Under the pieces are notes generated by a model. It had not been told where the DNA came from. It ran no database searches and was given only the letters and a program-made list of their open reading frames with translations. Position numbers and translations under genes: made by a program. From assembly GCA_008015325.1 (NCBI GenBank), contig SSFI01000003.1, forward strand, positions 62,001 to 126,000: a DNA stretch of 64,000 nt, read 5' to 3'. This document shows positions 1-10,741 of the stretch, piece after piece; the stretch's first letter is position 1; every line of letters begins with the position of its first letter. The stretch is from Rheinheimera sp. (lineage in GTDB: Bacteria; Pseudomonadota; Gammaproteobacteria; Enterobacterales; Alteromonadaceae).

Positions 1-133
1 GTTCGACACCAGCCGTATTATCCACGGCGGTGAAACCAACTACATCCGCGCCACTGTTGGTCTTTATCTGAACATTTTTAATCTGTTCACAGCGTTATTG
101 CAGCTGTTGGGTGTTTTCGGCAACGACGACTAA
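1..133 (+). CDS. yccA: YccA/Bax inhibitor-1 family membrane protein (3' end only)
   Basis: Only the last 43 codons are in the window, read in frame from base 2 to the TAA at 131-133. The peptide contains [19 protein letters not shown] followed by a hydrophobic helix and a short acidic tail (GNDD). This closely matches the C-terminus of E. coli YccA, an inner-membrane BI-1/TMBIM protein that modulates the FtsH protease. In E. coli yccA also sits beside tusE, which supports the call. A strong terminator follows directly, so yccA and the tus genes are separate transcription units. Confidence 0.9.
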   Translation, partial: FDTSRIIHGGETNYIRATVGLYLNIFNLFTALLQLLGVFGNDD

Positions 134-159
134 CGACAAGTTTGTCTCTTTCCTCTAAA

Positions 160-187
160 ATGCCCCACTCGTTGGGGCATTTTTTTA
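160..187 (+). terminator. Rho-independent terminator after yccA
   Basis: A perfect AATGCCCC/GGGGCATT stem with a 7-base loop is followed by a run of seven T. It lies 27 bases after the yccA stop. The T-run ends only a few bases before the tusD start. Confidence 0.85.
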
Positions 188-192
188 AGTCT

Positions 193-543
193 ATGGCCAG
201 TTTTGTGTTGTATATCCAATCAGATTGTTTCGCGAGTCCTGTGCTGGATGATGTGCAGCGTTTTGCCACTGCAGCCATCGCACTCGGTCATCAGATTGAT
301 CATGTCTTTTTTTATCAACAAGCCGTGCAGGTAATCTGTCCGGACATTGATTTGCCGTCTGACGAAGTAGATTTAGTTGGCCGATTCTGTGAATTTGCCA
401 GTGCCGCGAATATCCCACTGTTATATTGTGCCACCGCGGCAGAAAAACGCGGTTTTACCAAGGCACGGCCGGGGTTCACCTTGGCGGGGCTCGCCGAGTT
501 TGGCATGCGTCTGGCGGATGCCAACAAATTGGTGCAATTCTGA
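193..543 (+). CDS. tusD: Sulfurtransferase complex subunit TusD
   Basis: TusD is the large subunit of the TusBCD complex. It takes persulfide sulfur from TusA and passes it to TusE during 2-thiouridine synthesis at tRNA wobble U34. The 116-residue product ends in FTLAGLAEFG...NKLVQF, very like the E. coli TusD C-terminus. The conserved Cys of the family lies in the middle (LLYCATAAEKRG). An in-frame ATG further upstream (142) would place the start inside the yccA terminator, so I chose the ATG at 193, which gives a family-typical N-terminus. The Shine-Dalgarno there is weak. The stop overlaps the tusC start by one base. Confidence 0.9.
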   Translation: MASFVLYIQSDCFASPVLDDVQRFATAAIALGHQIDHVFFYQQAVQVICPDIDLPSDEVDLVGRFCEFASAANIPLLYCATAAEKRGFTKARPGFTLAGLAEFGMRLADANKLVQF

Positions 544-893
544 TGCGCCGTGCTGTCATCATCCAGCAGCACAGCGCGTGGAGCAGCAGTGCCGCACGCG
601 AAGCACAGGACCTTGCTCTGGCCCTTGCCGCCGCCGAGCATCAGGTGACACTGCTGTATCGGGGCGCTTCGGTAACCCAGCTATTGCCGCTGGCCCAGCC
701 GCTGATTCTCAAAGATTTTACCGTCACGCAAAAATTGTTTGCGCTCTATGACATTGAGCAGGTTGCCGTCTGTCAGCAAGCGATGGCTGAATTTCAGCTA
801 TCAGCCAACCGGTTACGGCTGACGGTTGACGTGCTGGACGAGCCAGCCCAGCGTGCGCTGCTGGACCTGGCTGATTTTGTGGTGGTGATTTAA
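543..893 (+). CDS. tusC: Sulfurtransferase complex subunit TusC
   Basis: The 116-residue product belongs to the DsrF/TusC family and forms the TusBCD hexamer with its neighbours. It keeps the YDIEQVAVCQQ segment, where the family carries a conserved Cys, and the hydrophobic C-terminus ADFVVVI. The start overlaps the tusD stop (TGATG) and the next gene begins directly after its TAA, so translation is probably coupled. E. coli keeps tusDCB in this order but upstream of rpsL, with tusE elsewhere. Confidence 0.88.
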   Translation: MRRAVIIQQHSAWSSSAAREAQDLALALAAAEHQVTLLYRGASVTQLLPLAQPLILKDFTVTQKLFALYDIEQVAVCQQAMAEFQLSANRLRLTVDVLDEPAQRALLDLADFVVVI

Positions 894-1151
894 ATGCGGC
901 TATTTCAACTTCATCAGGCGAATTTACCTGCTCTTCTTACGCTGGTTCAGCCGGATGACCGGCTGTTACTGCGCCGCGACGCGGTGTATTTGTTATTAAC
1001 TCAGCATAGCTGGCCTTGTCAGGTGAGCGTGCTGCAGCAGGATTTACAGCAACGTGGTGTTGCTTGCCCCGGGTCAGTCTCGATATTGAGCGACGAAGAA
1101 TGGGTTGAACTGACACTTCAAGCCTCACAGGTGATCTCATGTCCGGATTAA
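894..1151 (+). CDS. tusB: Sulfurtransferase complex subunit TusB
   Basis: The 85-residue protein is the right size for the DsrH/TusB family, the smallest subunit of the complex. The sequence is divergent, but position between tusC and tusE, the length, and the segment [15 protein letters not shown] (family pattern 'D.lLl..dgVy') support the assignment. The ATG follows the tusC stop with no gap. The last 13 bases overlap tusE in another frame. Confidence 0.85.
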   Translation: MRLFQLHQANLPALLTLVQPDDRLLLRRDAVYLLLTQHSWPCQVSVLQQDLQQRGVACPGSVSILSDEEWVELTLQASQVISCPD

Positions 1152-1474
1152 GCGCAGAATTTTCGCAGATCCCGCTGGATAAACATGGCTATCTGGCGGA
1201 TTTAACGCTGTGGAGCGAAGCATTGGCGCTGGAGTTCGCCCGGCTGGAGCACATTCAAATGACACCAGCGCATTGGGAAGTAGTCTGGTTTGTCCGCGAT
1301 TTCTATCAGGAGTACAACACCTCTCCGGCCGTGCGTATTCTGGTGAAAGCGATGGCGGAAAAACTTGGTGCCGAAAAAGGCAACAGTAAGTATCTGTTTA
1401 TGTTATTTCCGGACGGCCCGGCAAAACAGGCCACCCGTATTGCGGGTTTACCAAAACCGGCGAAGTGCTTATAA
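1139..1474 (+). CDS. tusE: TusE/DsrC/DsvC family sulfur relay protein
   Basis: TusE accepts sulfur from TusD and delivers it to MnmA for tRNA 2-thiolation. The 111-residue product shows the DsrC fold signature: [17 protein letters not shown] near the N-terminus, a helical core with [15 protein letters not shown], and the C-terminal arm ending KPAKCL with the sulfur-carrying Cys second from last. Only this Cys is present in the arm. The second Cys of dissimilatory DsrC (CxxxxxxxxxxC) is missing, which fits the TusE role rather than sulfite reduction. It is the last gene of the operon and starts inside tusB. Confidence 0.93.
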   Translation: MSGLSAEFSQIPLDKHGYLADLTLWSEALALEFARLEHIQMTPAHWEVVWFVRDFYQEYNTSPAVRILVKAMAEKLGAEKGNSKYLFMLFPDGPAKQATRIAGLPKPAKCL

Positions 1475-1535
1475 GGCTTCCGGACCTTAAACCACGCCTT
1501 CCTGAGCTTTGCAAGATACCGCGCCGGCAATTGCC

Positions 1536-1742
1536 TTAATGCGCGGTATTCTTGTAAATCGTCCAGCCGGCTTCAAAGCTGATATACAGCAATATCCCAA
1601 TCACTGCCAAAGTAATAAGCCAATAGACAGTGCGCAAAAACACCTTCACCGGGCTGGTTCTGGTGCGTTTTACCGCGACTTTTTTGGTGATGCCTGGATT
1701 TCGGTGTTCCGAAGAATTTGGTTTTTCCGGTGCAGCAGTCAT
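1536..1742 (-). CDS. Small single-pass membrane protein, unknown function
   Basis: I do not recognise this 68-residue protein. Residues 1-32 are polar and basic (KKVAVKRTRTS). One strongly hydrophobic helix follows at about 35-57 (LRTVYWLITLAVIGILLYISF), then a short tail (EAGWTIYKNTAH). The positive-inside rule suggests an N-in single-pass inner-membrane protein. It lies downstream of serS on the same strand. A hairpin (ATACCGCGC/GCGCGGTAT, 1516-1549) overlaps its stop codon and has no T-run. Coding status is inferred from the clean membrane topology and the free strand. Confidence 0.6.
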   Translation of the reverse strand: MTAAPEKPNSSEHRNPGITKKVAVKRTRTSPVKVFLRTVYWLITLAVIGILLYISFEAGWTIYKNTAH

Positions 1743-1763
1743 AACATACTCATTTCAATCAGT

Positions 1764-1790
1764 CACACCGGCCGCAGCGCAGCCGGTGTG
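1764..1790 (-). other. Perfect 9-bp hairpin between serS and the small membrane gene
   Basis: The arms are CACACCGGC (1764-1772) and GCCGGTGTG (1782-1790) with a 9-base loop. No T-run follows on the minus strand, so this is not a typical intrinsic terminator. It could stabilise the 3' end of the serS mRNA. Confidence 0.5.
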
Positions 1791-1798
1791 ATGGAGAC

Positions 1799-3094
<1,296 letters not shown>

Positions 3095-3472
3095 TTACTT
3101 CAAAGTCCCCAGCTTGATACCAAGCCAGGTCAGGGTTAAACACAACACCAGGTTGGCCAGTACATTCAGCGTCGCTTTGACAAAAGCGCCCTGCTGCAGC
3201 ATCAACACAGTGTCCATAGAAAAAGTGGAGAAGGTGGTAAAAGCACCTAAAATCCCGATGCCGATAAAAATTCGCCACGGATTAGGCGCCAGTTGTTCAG
3301 TCAGGATCAGACCGTACAACAGACCGATAATAAAAGACCCGAGAATATTAACCAGCAAAGTACCAAAAGGAAATGCCCGACCGAAAAGATGTAACATGGC
3401 TTCGCTGAGCGCAAACCTCAGGCAAGCACCTATGGCACCACCGAGCGCAATCGCTGCATAGTTAATCCACAT
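3095..3472 (-). CDS. crcB: Fluoride efflux channel CrcB/Fluc
   Basis: Fluc/CrcB dimers export F- across the inner membrane. The 125-residue product has four hydrophobic helices and the family motifs [10 protein letters not shown] (helix 1), [16 protein letters not shown] (helix 2, pore Asn) and [15 protein letters not shown] (helix 3, Phe box). I took the ATG at 3472 ([10 protein letters not shown]) because AGGAGG lies at a good distance upstream (3482-3487). A longer in-frame extension has no family support. The first 11 bases overlap the end of rarA. I see no fluoride riboswitch next to it, as expected for an internal operon gene. Confidence 0.95.
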   Translation of the reverse strand: MWINYAAIALGGAIGACLRFALSEAMLHLFGRAFPFGTLLVNILGSFIIGLLYGLILTEQLAPNPWRIFIGIGILGAFTTFSTFSMDTVLMLQQGAFVKATLNVLANLVLCLTLTWLGIKLGTLK

Positions 3473-4799
3473 CAGGCTTGTCCTCCTGACCTGCTGCCGC
3501 ATTGGCATCAAGACCACGTAAATAACGCAGTTTTTCTGCCAGTTGGCGCTCCAAACCACGTTCGGTCGGCTGATAAAATTGCAAATGCTGCATTTCAGGT
3601 GGCAAATACGTCATCCCCGCCGCATAAGCGCCGGGTTCATCATGGGCATAACGATAGCCTTCGCCATAACCCAACTCTTTCAGTAAACCAGTGGCGGCAT
3701 TGCGTAGTTGGATCGGTACCTCAAAGGCCGGCTGATCACGCACAAAAGCGCGCATTTGATTAAAGGCGCTGTAGAGCGCATTACTTTTTGGCGCCAGGGC
3801 ACAATACACCGCCGCCTGTGCGATAGCACGCTCACCTTCTGCCGGTCCAACGCGCTGGAAGGTGTCAAAAGCAGTCAGCGCTAATGACAAAGCACGTGGG
3901 TCGGCATTGCCAATATCTTCTGAGGCTATCGCTAACAAACGTCTTGCTACATATAAAGGGTCACCGCCGCCTTCCAGAATACGGCAATACCAATATAGGG
4001 CCGCATCCGGCTGTGAACCGCGCACCGACTTGTGAAAAGCAGAGATCAGGTCGTAATACAGTTCGCCCTGATTATCAAAACCGGGCAACTGTCGTTCGAC
4101 CAGCTGCTTTAGTAAGTCAGTATCAATGTGACCATCAGCACTGCTGTGGGCGGCAAGTTCAAGCAGATTCAGCATTTTGCGCGCATCACCATCGGCCAGT
4201 TGCAACAACAACTCGGTGGCATGTGGGGCAAGCACAATCGGGAACTGCAAATTCAGGGTTTCATCGGCTAAAGCGCGTTGTAACAACTGGCGTAAATCAT
4301 CACTGCTGATTTTTCGCAGCACACAAACCCGGGCACGGGATAACAACGCATTGTTCAGCGCAAACGATGGGTTTTCAGTAGTGGCACCAATAAAGATGAT
4401 GGTGCCATCTTCGATATGCGGTAAAAAAGCATCCTGCTGGCTTTTGTTAAAACGGTGCACTTCGTCAACAAACAACAGCGTACGCTGGCCTTGTTGTAAA
4501 CGGTTTGCCGCGCGCTCGATGGCCTCGCGGATCTCTTTGATGCCGGCAGTGACTGCCGAGATTTTCTCGATAGCAGCCGCGGTGCTGCCGGCGATGAGTT
4601 CGGCCAGACTGGTTTTGCCGGTGCCTGGTGGCCCCCAAAAAATCAGCGAGTTCAGCTGGCCGGCTTCAATAGCGCGCCGCAACGGCGTGCCGGGGCCCAG
4701 CAAATGCTGCTGGCCGACATAGTCCTGCAGGTTTTTCGGCCTTAAGCGTGCGGCTAATGGCCGCACGTCCGGCGCGAAACTAAATGACAGATTGCTCAC
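3462..4799 (-). CDS. rarA: Replication-associated recombination protein A (MgsA/RarA AAA+ ATPase)
   Basis: RarA is a clamp-loader-like AAA+ ATPase that acts at stalled replication forks and interacts with SSB. The 445-residue length is standard. Walker A is [12 protein letters not shown] (about 57-68), Walker B is [16 protein letters not shown], and sensor 1 is [13 protein letters not shown]. The C-terminal tetramerisation part contains [23 protein letters not shown], a family hallmark. Its start overlaps the lolA stop by four bases (ATGA), so the two are translationally coupled, as in E. coli. Confidence 0.97.
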   Translation of the reverse strand: MSNLSFSFAPDVRPLAARLRPKNLQDYVGQQHLLGPGTPLRRAIEAGQLNSLIFWGPPGTGKTSLAELIAGSTAAAIEKISAVTAGIKEIREAIERAANRLQQGQRTLLFVDEVHRFNKSQQDAFLPHIEDGTIIFIGATTENPSFALNNALLSRARVCVLRKISSDDLRQLLQRALADETLNLQFPIVLAPHATELLLQLADGDARKMLNLLELAAHSSADGHIDTDLLKQLVERQLPGFDNQGELYYDLISAFHKSVRGSQPDAALYWYCRILEGGGDPLYVARRLLAIASEDIGNADPRALSLALTAFDTFQRVGPAEGERAIAQAAVYCALAPKSNALYSAFNQMRAFVRDQPAFEVPIQLRNAATGLLKELGYGEGYRYAHDEPGAYAAGMTYLPPEMQHLQFYQPTERGLERQLAEKLRYLRGLDANAAAGQEDKPDVD

Positions 4800-5419
4800 T
4801 TGCCGCGTAAATCAACGATGTCGACGCCATTCGGCGGGCTGAACTTAAACTGGGCGCTGTCGATGCTGACATTACTTTGCATCGCAATAAATTCAAAACT
4901 GCTGGTCTGCCCGTCCTGACTGGCTACAGCCATTTTGGCGAGGCCGACACCGGAGAATTGCAGCGTCAGTTTTTGTACCGGATTGTTTTTGTCTTTCGGC
5001 TTGATTTCAAAAGTTTCGCCCTGGCCAGTTACATCATACAAAGCCCATAATTTGGCATCGCTGGAAGTCAGCAGCACAAAAGGCGTTTTATCAACCTCCT
5101 TTGCCGCATCATAGACTTTCAGCTCTTCGAGAGTTTCGTCGTAGTGCCACAAAGTCCGGCCGTCGCCAATCAGCAAATTTGGTGTCGGGCTGATGGTTTC
5201 AAAACGAAACAACGCTGGTTGCTTCAGGCTAAGATACCCTTCGCCGGTTTGTACCTGTTTATTCGTAGCATCGGTGACCGTCTGCTGAAAACTGGCCTGA
5301 TAACTGTTTAAGCGGGCCAGTTTGTACTTTAGCTGCTCGGCTGCTGTTTCTGCGGCAACGACCACACCAGAAAATACTGCTGCCAGCAGCAGACCTGCTA
5401 CGGAAAAAATCTGTTTCAT
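4796..5419 (-). CDS. lolA: Outer-membrane lipoprotein carrier protein LolA
   Basis: LolA is the periplasmic chaperone that carries lipoproteins from LolCDE to LolB at the outer membrane. The 207-residue precursor has a signal peptide ([23 protein letters not shown], cleavage near residue 23). The mature part has LolA features: [63 protein letters not shown], and near the C-terminus [16 protein letters not shown]. The ATG abuts the ftsK TAA, and the ribosome-binding sequence AAGGG lies inside the end of ftsK. Confidence 0.96.
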   Translation of the reverse strand: MKQIFSVAGLLLAAVFSGVVVAAETAAEQLKYKLARLNSYQASFQQTVTDATNKQVQTGEGYLSLKQPALFRFETISPTPNLLIGDGRTLWHYDETLEELKVYDAAKEVDKTPFVLLTSSDAKLWALYDVTGQGETFEIKPKDKNNPVQKLTLQFSGVGLAKMAVASQDGQTSSFEFIAMQSNVSIDSAQFKFSPPNGVDIVDLRGK

Positions 5420-8203
5420 TTAAAACCCTTTTGGCGGAGGCGGAGCTAATACTTCCCGGTTGCCGTTGTGGCCTGGGCCACTGACAATACCGACTTGTTC
5501 CATGGTTTCGACCAAGCGCGCGGCGCGATTATAGCCAATACGGAAACGACGTTGCACACCAGACACCGACGCTTTCCGGCTTTCAGTAACAAAAGCCACG
5601 GCCTGGTCGAATAACGGATCGGCCTCAGCGTCATCTTCTTCCAGCGTCTCGCCCGGTAGCAAATTCTCTTCGTTGGTCTCGCCAGACAGAATTTCCGGAA
5701 TATAGTTTGGCCGGCCGCGGGTTTTCCAGTCAGCCACAATCGCGTGCACTTCGTGGTCATCGACAAAAGCACCATGCACCCGGTTGGGGACACCAGAACC
5801 CGGCGGCAGGTAAAGCATATCGCCCTGACCTAATAAGCTTTCAGCGCCTTGCTGATCCAAAATGGTTCTGGAGTCGATTTTTGACGACACCTGGAAGGCA
5901 ATCCGGGTCGGAATATTGGCCTTAATTAAACCGGTAATGACGTCAACAGATGGCCGCTGTGTCGCCAATATTAAGTGAATGCCTGCCGCCCGCGCTTTTT
6001 GCGCGATGCGGGCGATCAACTCTTCAACTTTTTTCCCGACAATCATCATCATGTCAGCAAATTCGTCGATGACCACGACAATAGACGGCAGCTTTTCCAG
6101 CAATGGCGGCTCGCCGCGCATATCGTCGGTCGGACGCCACAACGGGTCACGCAGCGGCTTGCCTTCGGCAATCGCCTCCGCAACTTTGGCGTTGTAACCT
6201 TTCAGATTCCGTACGCCCATCGCTGACATCAGTTTGTAACGGCGCTCCATCTCGCCGACACACCAGCGCAGACCGTTGGCCGCCTCTTTCATGTCGGTGA
6301 CCACTTCGGTCAATAAATGCGGAATGCCTTCGTACACAGACAATTCGAGCATTTTCGGGTCAATCATCAGGAAACGCACATCATCCGGCGTTGATTTGTA
6401 TAACAAACTACAAATCATCACGTTGACACCAACCGATTTACCAGAGCCAGTAGTACCAGCTACCAACAAGTGCGGCATTTTTGCCAGGTCCGCCACTACG
6501 GCTTTCCCGGCGATATCTTTGCCGAGCACCATCGTCAACGGTGACTTAGACTGCTCGAACACTTCATCGCCGATGACTTCTGATAACCGCACTATCTCAC
6601 GGTGCTGATTCGGCAGTTCGAGACCGATAAAAGATTTGCCCGGAATTACCTCAACCACGCGCACACTGATCGCGGATAAAGAGCGCGCCAAATCTTTAGA
6701 CAAACCGGTGATTTTTGATACTTTCACACCAGGCGCCAGGTCGAGTTCAAACCGGGTGACCACGGGGCCAGGATAGACACCGACGACTTTGGCATCGACG
6801 CTGAAATCCAGCAGCTTGACTTCAACCAGCCGTGACACCCGCTCCAAATCTTCTTCCGAGATTGGATTGACGGTGCGGTTGGGCCGCTCTAATAAGCTGA
6901 TTGACGGCAAAGCATCGACCGGCGGTACCGGTTGCGGATACAGAATTTCATCCTGCTCTTCTTCATCGTCCGTGCTGGCTATCTGTTGCGGCTGCACCGA
7001 ATCAGCTGGTGTCTGGGTGTGCAGGAAACTTTGGGCCAGTTCGTCTTCGGCATAAGTTTCGTCAATCGCGCTGTAACTGAGCTCATCCCCGGCGATTTCG
7101 TCAATGCTGACAAAAGCGCGGGCATCAGTGCGGATATCTAACGGCTGGATAGGCAAAGGTTCGACACGGGCGTCGGCATCCGGGAAAAACGCCCGACTCT
7201 GCACGGCTGGGTCAATCTTAATTGGGCTGACTGGCTTCACTTGCGCAGGTACTGCGGCGTCAGTACTGACTACAACAGCAGGAGCCGGCGTTGCTGGCAT
7301 GATTTGTTCAGGAGCATAGCTGCTGGGTTGTTGATCATGTTCTGACGCAAAAGCGCCAAAAGCGAGGTCATCTCGGTCGGTTGCGACGTCAAAACCAATC
7401 TCAGGTTCAATCCGGCTATTTGACATGACCGGCTCAGCGCGCTCTGCTTCAGGCTGCTTTTCCAGCTCCGGTGCTTCAGCCCTCAGCAGTACAGGGGCCT
7501 TGATATCCTGCTGATATGGCGTGCCTTTGATCTCACTGCGTTGCAGCGGCGCAACGACCCGGACTTTGGGTTTTAGTTTGCGCATCAGGGCATCAATAGT
7601 AGCGTTAAAGTGCCATAAGCGGCGGGCTGCTGCCACGGTGAAAGCACCTAACTCGTCGGCGACAGTCAGCCAGGAAATACCGGTCAGCAGCGTCAGGCCA
7701 ATACAAAAACTACACAGTAATAATAAGCTGGATCCGACAAAACTCAGCTGGGGTAGCAAAACGGCAACCAGCACGTCGCCTACCACACCACCGCTTGAGT
7801 ACATATAAATGTCGTCGAAATTAATACTGCTGATGGCACAGGCGCTGATCACGGTTAATAACAGACCTAACAGCCGCATGCCGAGTACAAAATAATCTAA
7901 TGACAATAAATCGGTGAAACGGCGGAACAGCAAGTACCCGCAAAAAGCCAGAAATGGCGGTACCAGATAAGACAACCAACCAAATACCGCAAACAAAATG
8001 TCTGCGACTTCAGCACCGATAGGACCGGCAATATTGCGGATATCACTGTGATAACCGGTTTGCGTCCAGCTCGGGTCTGCCGGGTCAAAACTCAGCAGAG
8101 CCAACAGCATGAAAGTGGCAATTCCCAGACAGGCAATCAGCCCGACTTCAACCAGCCGCTGGACTCCGTTCAGCGAAAATACAGTTTTTGCTTGCAACAG
8201 CAT
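5420..8203 (-). CDS. ftsK: DNA translocase FtsK
   Basis: FtsK couples septation to chromosome dimer resolution by pumping DNA and activating XerCD at dif. The start [11 protein letters not shown] gives 927 residues; an upstream extension of 20 residues is possible but atypical. About four to five membrane helices lie in the first ~180 residues. A Pro/Glu/Asp-rich linker (about 215-440) is far shorter than the E. coli linker. The RecA-like motor has Walker [13 protein letters not shown] and Walker [14 protein letters not shown]. The gamma winged helix ([21 protein letters not shown]) that reads KOPS closes the protein. The order lrp-ftsK-lolA-rarA-serS matches E. coli. Confidence 0.96.
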   Translation of the reverse strand: MLLQAKTVFSLNGVQRLVEVGLIACLGIATFMLLALLSFDPADPSWTQTGYHSDIRNIAGPIGAEVADILFAVFGWLSYLVPPFLAFCGYLLFRRFTDLLSLDYFVLGMRLLGLLLTVISACAISSINFDDIYMYSSGGVVGDVLVAVLLPQLSFVGSSLLLLCSFCIGLTLLTGISWLTVADELGAFTVAAARRLWHFNATIDALMRKLKPKVRVVAPLQRSEIKGTPYQQDIKAPVLLRAEAPELEKQPEAERAEPVMSNSRIEPEIGFDVATDRDDLAFGAFASEHDQQPSSYAPEQIMPATPAPAVVVSTDAAVPAQVKPVSPIKIDPAVQSRAFFPDADARVEPLPIQPLDIRTDARAFVSIDEIAGDELSYSAIDETYAEDELAQSFLHTQTPADSVQPQQIASTDDEEEQDEILYPQPVPPVDALPSISLLERPNRTVNPISEEDLERVSRLVEVKLLDFSVDAKVVGVYPGPVVTRFELDLAPGVKVSKITGLSKDLARSLSAISVRVVEVIPGKSFIGLELPNQHREIVRLSEVIGDEVFEQSKSPLTMVLGKDIAGKAVVADLAKMPHLLVAGTTGSGKSVGVNVMICSLLYKSTPDDVRFLMIDPKMLELSVYEGIPHLLTEVVTDMKEAANGLRWCVGEMERRYKLMSAMGVRNLKGYNAKVAEAIAEGKPLRDPLWRPTDDMRGEPPLLEKLPSIVVVIDEFADMMMIVGKKVEELIARIAQKARAAGIHLILATQRPSVDVITGLIKANIPTRIAFQVSSKIDSRTILDQQGAESLLGQGDMLYLPPGSGVPNRVHGAFVDDHEVHAIVADWKTRGRPNYIPEILSGETNEENLLPGETLEEDDAEADPLFDQAVAFVTESRKASVSGVQRRFRIGYNRAARLVETMEQVGIVSGPGHNGNREVLAPPPPKGF

Positions 8204-8329
8204 GACCCTATAAAAACTTGTCAGAAACACAGCAAAGATACCAGACTGACTGGTTTGCTGCACATATTTCCTTGCCGTAAAATCAGCGCTAAAAGCACTT
8301 TGCTGATTTTTTATCCAGTATTGCTAATT

Positions 8330-8821
8330 TCACGGTCCCACTGCAACAAAAGTTGTTTGTTTGACCTCTTCCATCACTACATAAGTCCGGCTTTCACGGA
8401 CGCTTGGCAGCCGCAGCAGGGTTTCACCCAGCAACTCACGATAGGCCGCCATGTTGGCAACCCGGGTTTTCAGCAGAAAGTCAAAACTGCCAGACACCAG
8501 ATGACATTCCAGAATTTCATCCAGCTTCTGTACGGCTTTACTAAACTCGTCAAAATCTTCCGGCGACGTTTTACTCAGGGTGATTTCAACAAATACCAGC
8601 AGCGCGGCCCCAACTTTATTCGGGTCAACGCGGGCGTTATAACCGAGAATAAAGTGTTCTTGTTCCAACTTACGCACCCGTTCCAGACATGGCGTTGGAC
8701 TGAGCCCTACCCGCTTGGCGAGTTCCACATTGGCCAAGCGGCCATCCTTTTGTAATTCCGTCAGAATTTTCCGATCAATACGGTCCAGTTTACGGCCACT
8801 GGTTTGTGGTGAAATTGGCAA
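8330..8821 (-). CDS. lrp: Leucine-responsive regulatory protein (Lrp/AsnC family)
   Basis: This global feast/famine regulator binds DNA through an N-terminal winged helix-turn-helix and senses amino acids through a C-terminal RAM domain. The 163-residue protein is very close to E. coli Lrp: LDRIDRKILTELQKDGRLANVELAKRVGLSPTPCLERVRKLE (HTH), then ECHLVSGSFDFLLKTRV and TYVVMEEVKQ. No ATG is available near the N-terminus. A TTG at 8819-8821 is preceded by AGGA at eight bases, so TTG initiation is likely. It is divergent from ald, a classic Lrp-type target pair, and upstream of ftsK as in E. coli. Confidence 0.95.
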   Translation of the reverse strand: MPISPQTSGRKLDRIDRKILTELQKDGRLANVELAKRVGLSPTPCLERVRKLEQEHFILGYNARVDPNKVGAALLVFVEITLSKTSPEDFDEFSKAVQKLDEILECHLVSGSFDFLLKTRVANMAAYRELLGETLLRLPSVRESRTYVVMEEVKQTTFVAVGP

Positions 8822-8902
8822 GTCAATAATCCTGCTATTGTATTTTATACGATATATTATGCTGTCATTTCAAAATAAAACAATCAGCAATCCTGCTAAC
8901 TG

Positions 8903-8960
8903 CGCTTTATACTAGCGAAAAATTTTACCACCCCTGCAACAATTCAAAAAGGCAACAGCT
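8903..8960 (+). promoter_or_regulatory. Probable ald promoter and leader
   Basis: A -10-like TATACT lies at 8908-8913, about 50 bases before the ald ATG. No good -35 is visible 16-18 bases upstream, as expected for a promoter that needs an activator. The 139-base lrp-ald gap is AT-rich (for example 8840-8880), which suits Lrp binding. AAGG eight bases before the ATG is the ribosome-binding site. The Lrp link is inferred from the divergent arrangement. Confidence 0.4.
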
Positions 8961-10082
8961 ATGATTATTGGCGTACCAAAAGAGATTAAAAACCATGAAT
9001 ACCGCGTCGGTATGACTCCAGCCAGCGTGCGCGAACTTGTCGCACATGGCCATACTGTTTACGTTGAACACAACGCCGGTGACGGTATTGGTTGTGGTGA
9101 CGCCGAATATCAGGCGGCTGGTGCCAAAGTATTGAATAGTGCCGCTGAAATCTTTGCCATCGCAGAGATGATTGTTAAAGTGAAAGAACCTCAGGCTGTT
9201 GAGCGTGCCATGTTACGTGAAGGCCAAATCCTGTTTACCTACCTGCACCTGGCGCCAGATTTGCCGCAAACTGAAGATCTGATCAAATCAAAAGCCGTCT
9301 GTATCGCTTACGAGACTGTCACTGACGGACGTGGTGGCTTACCACTGTTAGCACCGATGTCAGAAGTAGCCGGTCGTATGTCGATCCAGGCCGGCGCCCG
9401 TGCGCTGGAAAAATCCTGTGCCGGCCGCGGTATGTTACTGGGCGGTGTACCTGGCGTTGAGCCGGCTAAAGTCGTGGTCATCGGTGGCGGTATGGTAGGG
9501 ACCAACGCTGCACAAATGGCCATCGGTTTAGGTGCGGACGTGGTGGTACTGGACCGCTCAGTAGACGTTCTGCGCCGTATCAACGCGCAATTCAATGGTG
9601 CTGTAAAAGCCATTTACTCTACTGCTGATGCGTTGGAAAAACACGTACTGGAAGCCGATTTAGTCATCGGTGGTGTGTTAATTCCGGGTGCTGCCGCGCC
9701 AAAACTGGTCACCCGTGAGCATATCCGCAAGATGAAACCTGGCTCGGCTATCGTTGACGTTGCGATTGACCAAGGAGGCTGTGTTGAAACTTCGCACGCC
9801 ACTACACACGCAGAACCAACTTTTATTGTTGATGACGTAGTGCACTACTGTGTGGCCAACATGCCAGGTGCTGTGCCACGCACTTCAACTTTTGCCCTGA
9901 ACAACGCCACATTGCCATTTATTATCAAACTGGCAAACAAAGGCTACAAACAAGCGTTACTGGATGACCAGCATCTGTTAAATGGCTTAAACGTGATCAA
10001 TGGCCAAGTGGTGAATCAGCACGTTGCTGAAGCGCTGAACCTGAGTTACGTTGACCCGCGTCAGGCATTAAACGCCAACTAA
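8961..10082 (+). CDS. ald: Alanine dehydrogenase
   Basis: Ald catalyses NAD-dependent oxidative deamination of L-alanine to pyruvate and ammonia, and the reverse reaction. At 373 residues it matches the hexameric family. Signatures are MIIGVPKEIKNHEYRVGMTP at the N-terminus (substrate-binding Arg15), the KVKEPQ segment with the catalytic Lys, the YLHLAPD segment with the catalytic His, and the Rossmann glycines VVIGGGMVGTNAAQMA followed by the acidic VVVLDRS. It stands alone, with a terminator 70 bases downstream, and is probably controlled by the divergent Lrp. It feeds alanine from protein breakdown into central metabolism. Confidence 0.97.
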   Translation: MIIGVPKEIKNHEYRVGMTPASVRELVAHGHTVYVEHNAGDGIGCGDAEYQAAGAKVLNSAAEIFAIAEMIVKVKEPQAVERAMLREGQILFTYLHLAPDLPQTEDLIKSKAVCIAYETVTDGRGGLPLLAPMSEVAGRMSIQAGARALEKSCAGRGMLLGGVPGVEPAKVVVIGGGMVGTNAAQMAIGLGADVVVLDRSVDVLRRINAQFNGAVKAIYSTADALEKHVLEADLVIGGVLIPGAAAPKLVTREHIRKMKPGSAIVDVAIDQGGCVETSHATTHAEPTFIVDDVVHYCVANMPGAVPRTSTFALNNATLPFIIKLANKGYKQALLDDQHLLNGLNVINGQVVNQHVAEALNLSYVDPRQALNAN

Positions 10083-10154
10083 TCTGAGGGTCATTGCGCG
10101 ATAGCGATGGACAAATGTAAGTGTCAGGAACACTTGCAGGACAGTGTAAAGAAT

Positions 10155-10177
10155 AGCCGGGGCAACCCGGCTTTTTT
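10155..10177 (+). terminator. Terminator after ald
   Basis: The stem is AGCCGGG/CCCGGCT with a GCAA loop, followed by six T. It lies about 70 bases after the ald stop. Confidence 0.85.
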
Positions 10178-10266
10178 ATCTGCAATTTCAGCCGCGACTG
10201 ACCGAATCGGATTGCAATCAGCCAGCCTGAAGCGGCACAATAAAGCAGTTTTAACTGGAGTCTGTG

Positions 10267-10710
10267 ATGCGCCAACTTGCCTGGATTTGTCTTTTACCGA
10301 TAGCAGCCTGTCAGGCTAATGTTCCCGTCTTTCCACTCATTCCGTTACAGGCCGGCGACCAGCAGCTACAAGTGCAGCTCGCTGATACATTGGAACGGCG
10401 AATGCGCGGGTTGATGGAACAGGCACCGGTCAAAAACGGCATGTTGTTGCTGTATGAATCGCCAAGACCCATGACGTTGTGGATGAAGGACACACCGACG
10501 GCGCTGGATGTAGCTTTTATTGATCCGCAGTGGCGGATCAGCAAAATTCAACCGATGAAGGCAAACAGTGAAGAATTACATGAATCGCCTGGCGATGTCA
10601 TCGCAGCACTGGAGATGCCGCTTGGCTGGTTTGCCAAACATTCGGTGAAAATTGGGCAGAAAGTCAGTAGCTGTCAGGCCATTCCCGACAGTTGCAAAGT
10701 AGCAAAATAG
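10267..10710 (+). CDS. DUF192 family protein, probable lipoprotein
   Basis: The 147-residue product carries the DUF192 core: VQLADTLERRMRGLMEQAPVKNGMLLLYESPRPMTLWMKDTPTALDVAFID, then VIAALEMPLGWFAKHSVKIGQKV. The motif 'RMRGLM...GMLF.....FWMkNT...LDi.FID' is diagnostic. The N-terminus MRQLAWICLLPIAAC ends in an acceptable lipobox (IAAC), so export and lipidation at Cys15 is plausible. The ATG at 10267 has GGAG upstream and is preferred to the GTG just before it. The biochemical role of DUF192 is not established. It lies alone between ald and convergent minus-strand genes. Confidence 0.85.
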   Translation: MRQLAWICLLPIAACQANVPVFPLIPLQAGDQQLQVQLADTLERRMRGLMEQAPVKNGMLLLYESPRPMTLWMKDTPTALDVAFIDPQWRISKIQPMKANSEELHESPGDVIAALEMPLGWFAKHSVKIGQKVSSCQAIPDSCKVAK

Positions 10711-10741
10711 TGGTGCTAATCACCGGGTTCGGCCGTCAGGC

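Noticed and set aside
1516..1549. Nine-base-pair stem at the end of the small membrane gene as an intrinsic terminator
   Set aside because: The stem is perfect but the loop is 16 bases and no T-run follows on the minus strand.
8048..8755. A 235-residue plus-strand ORF
   Set aside because: It runs antisense through the start of ftsK and most of lrp, both certain genes, and has no recognisable domain.
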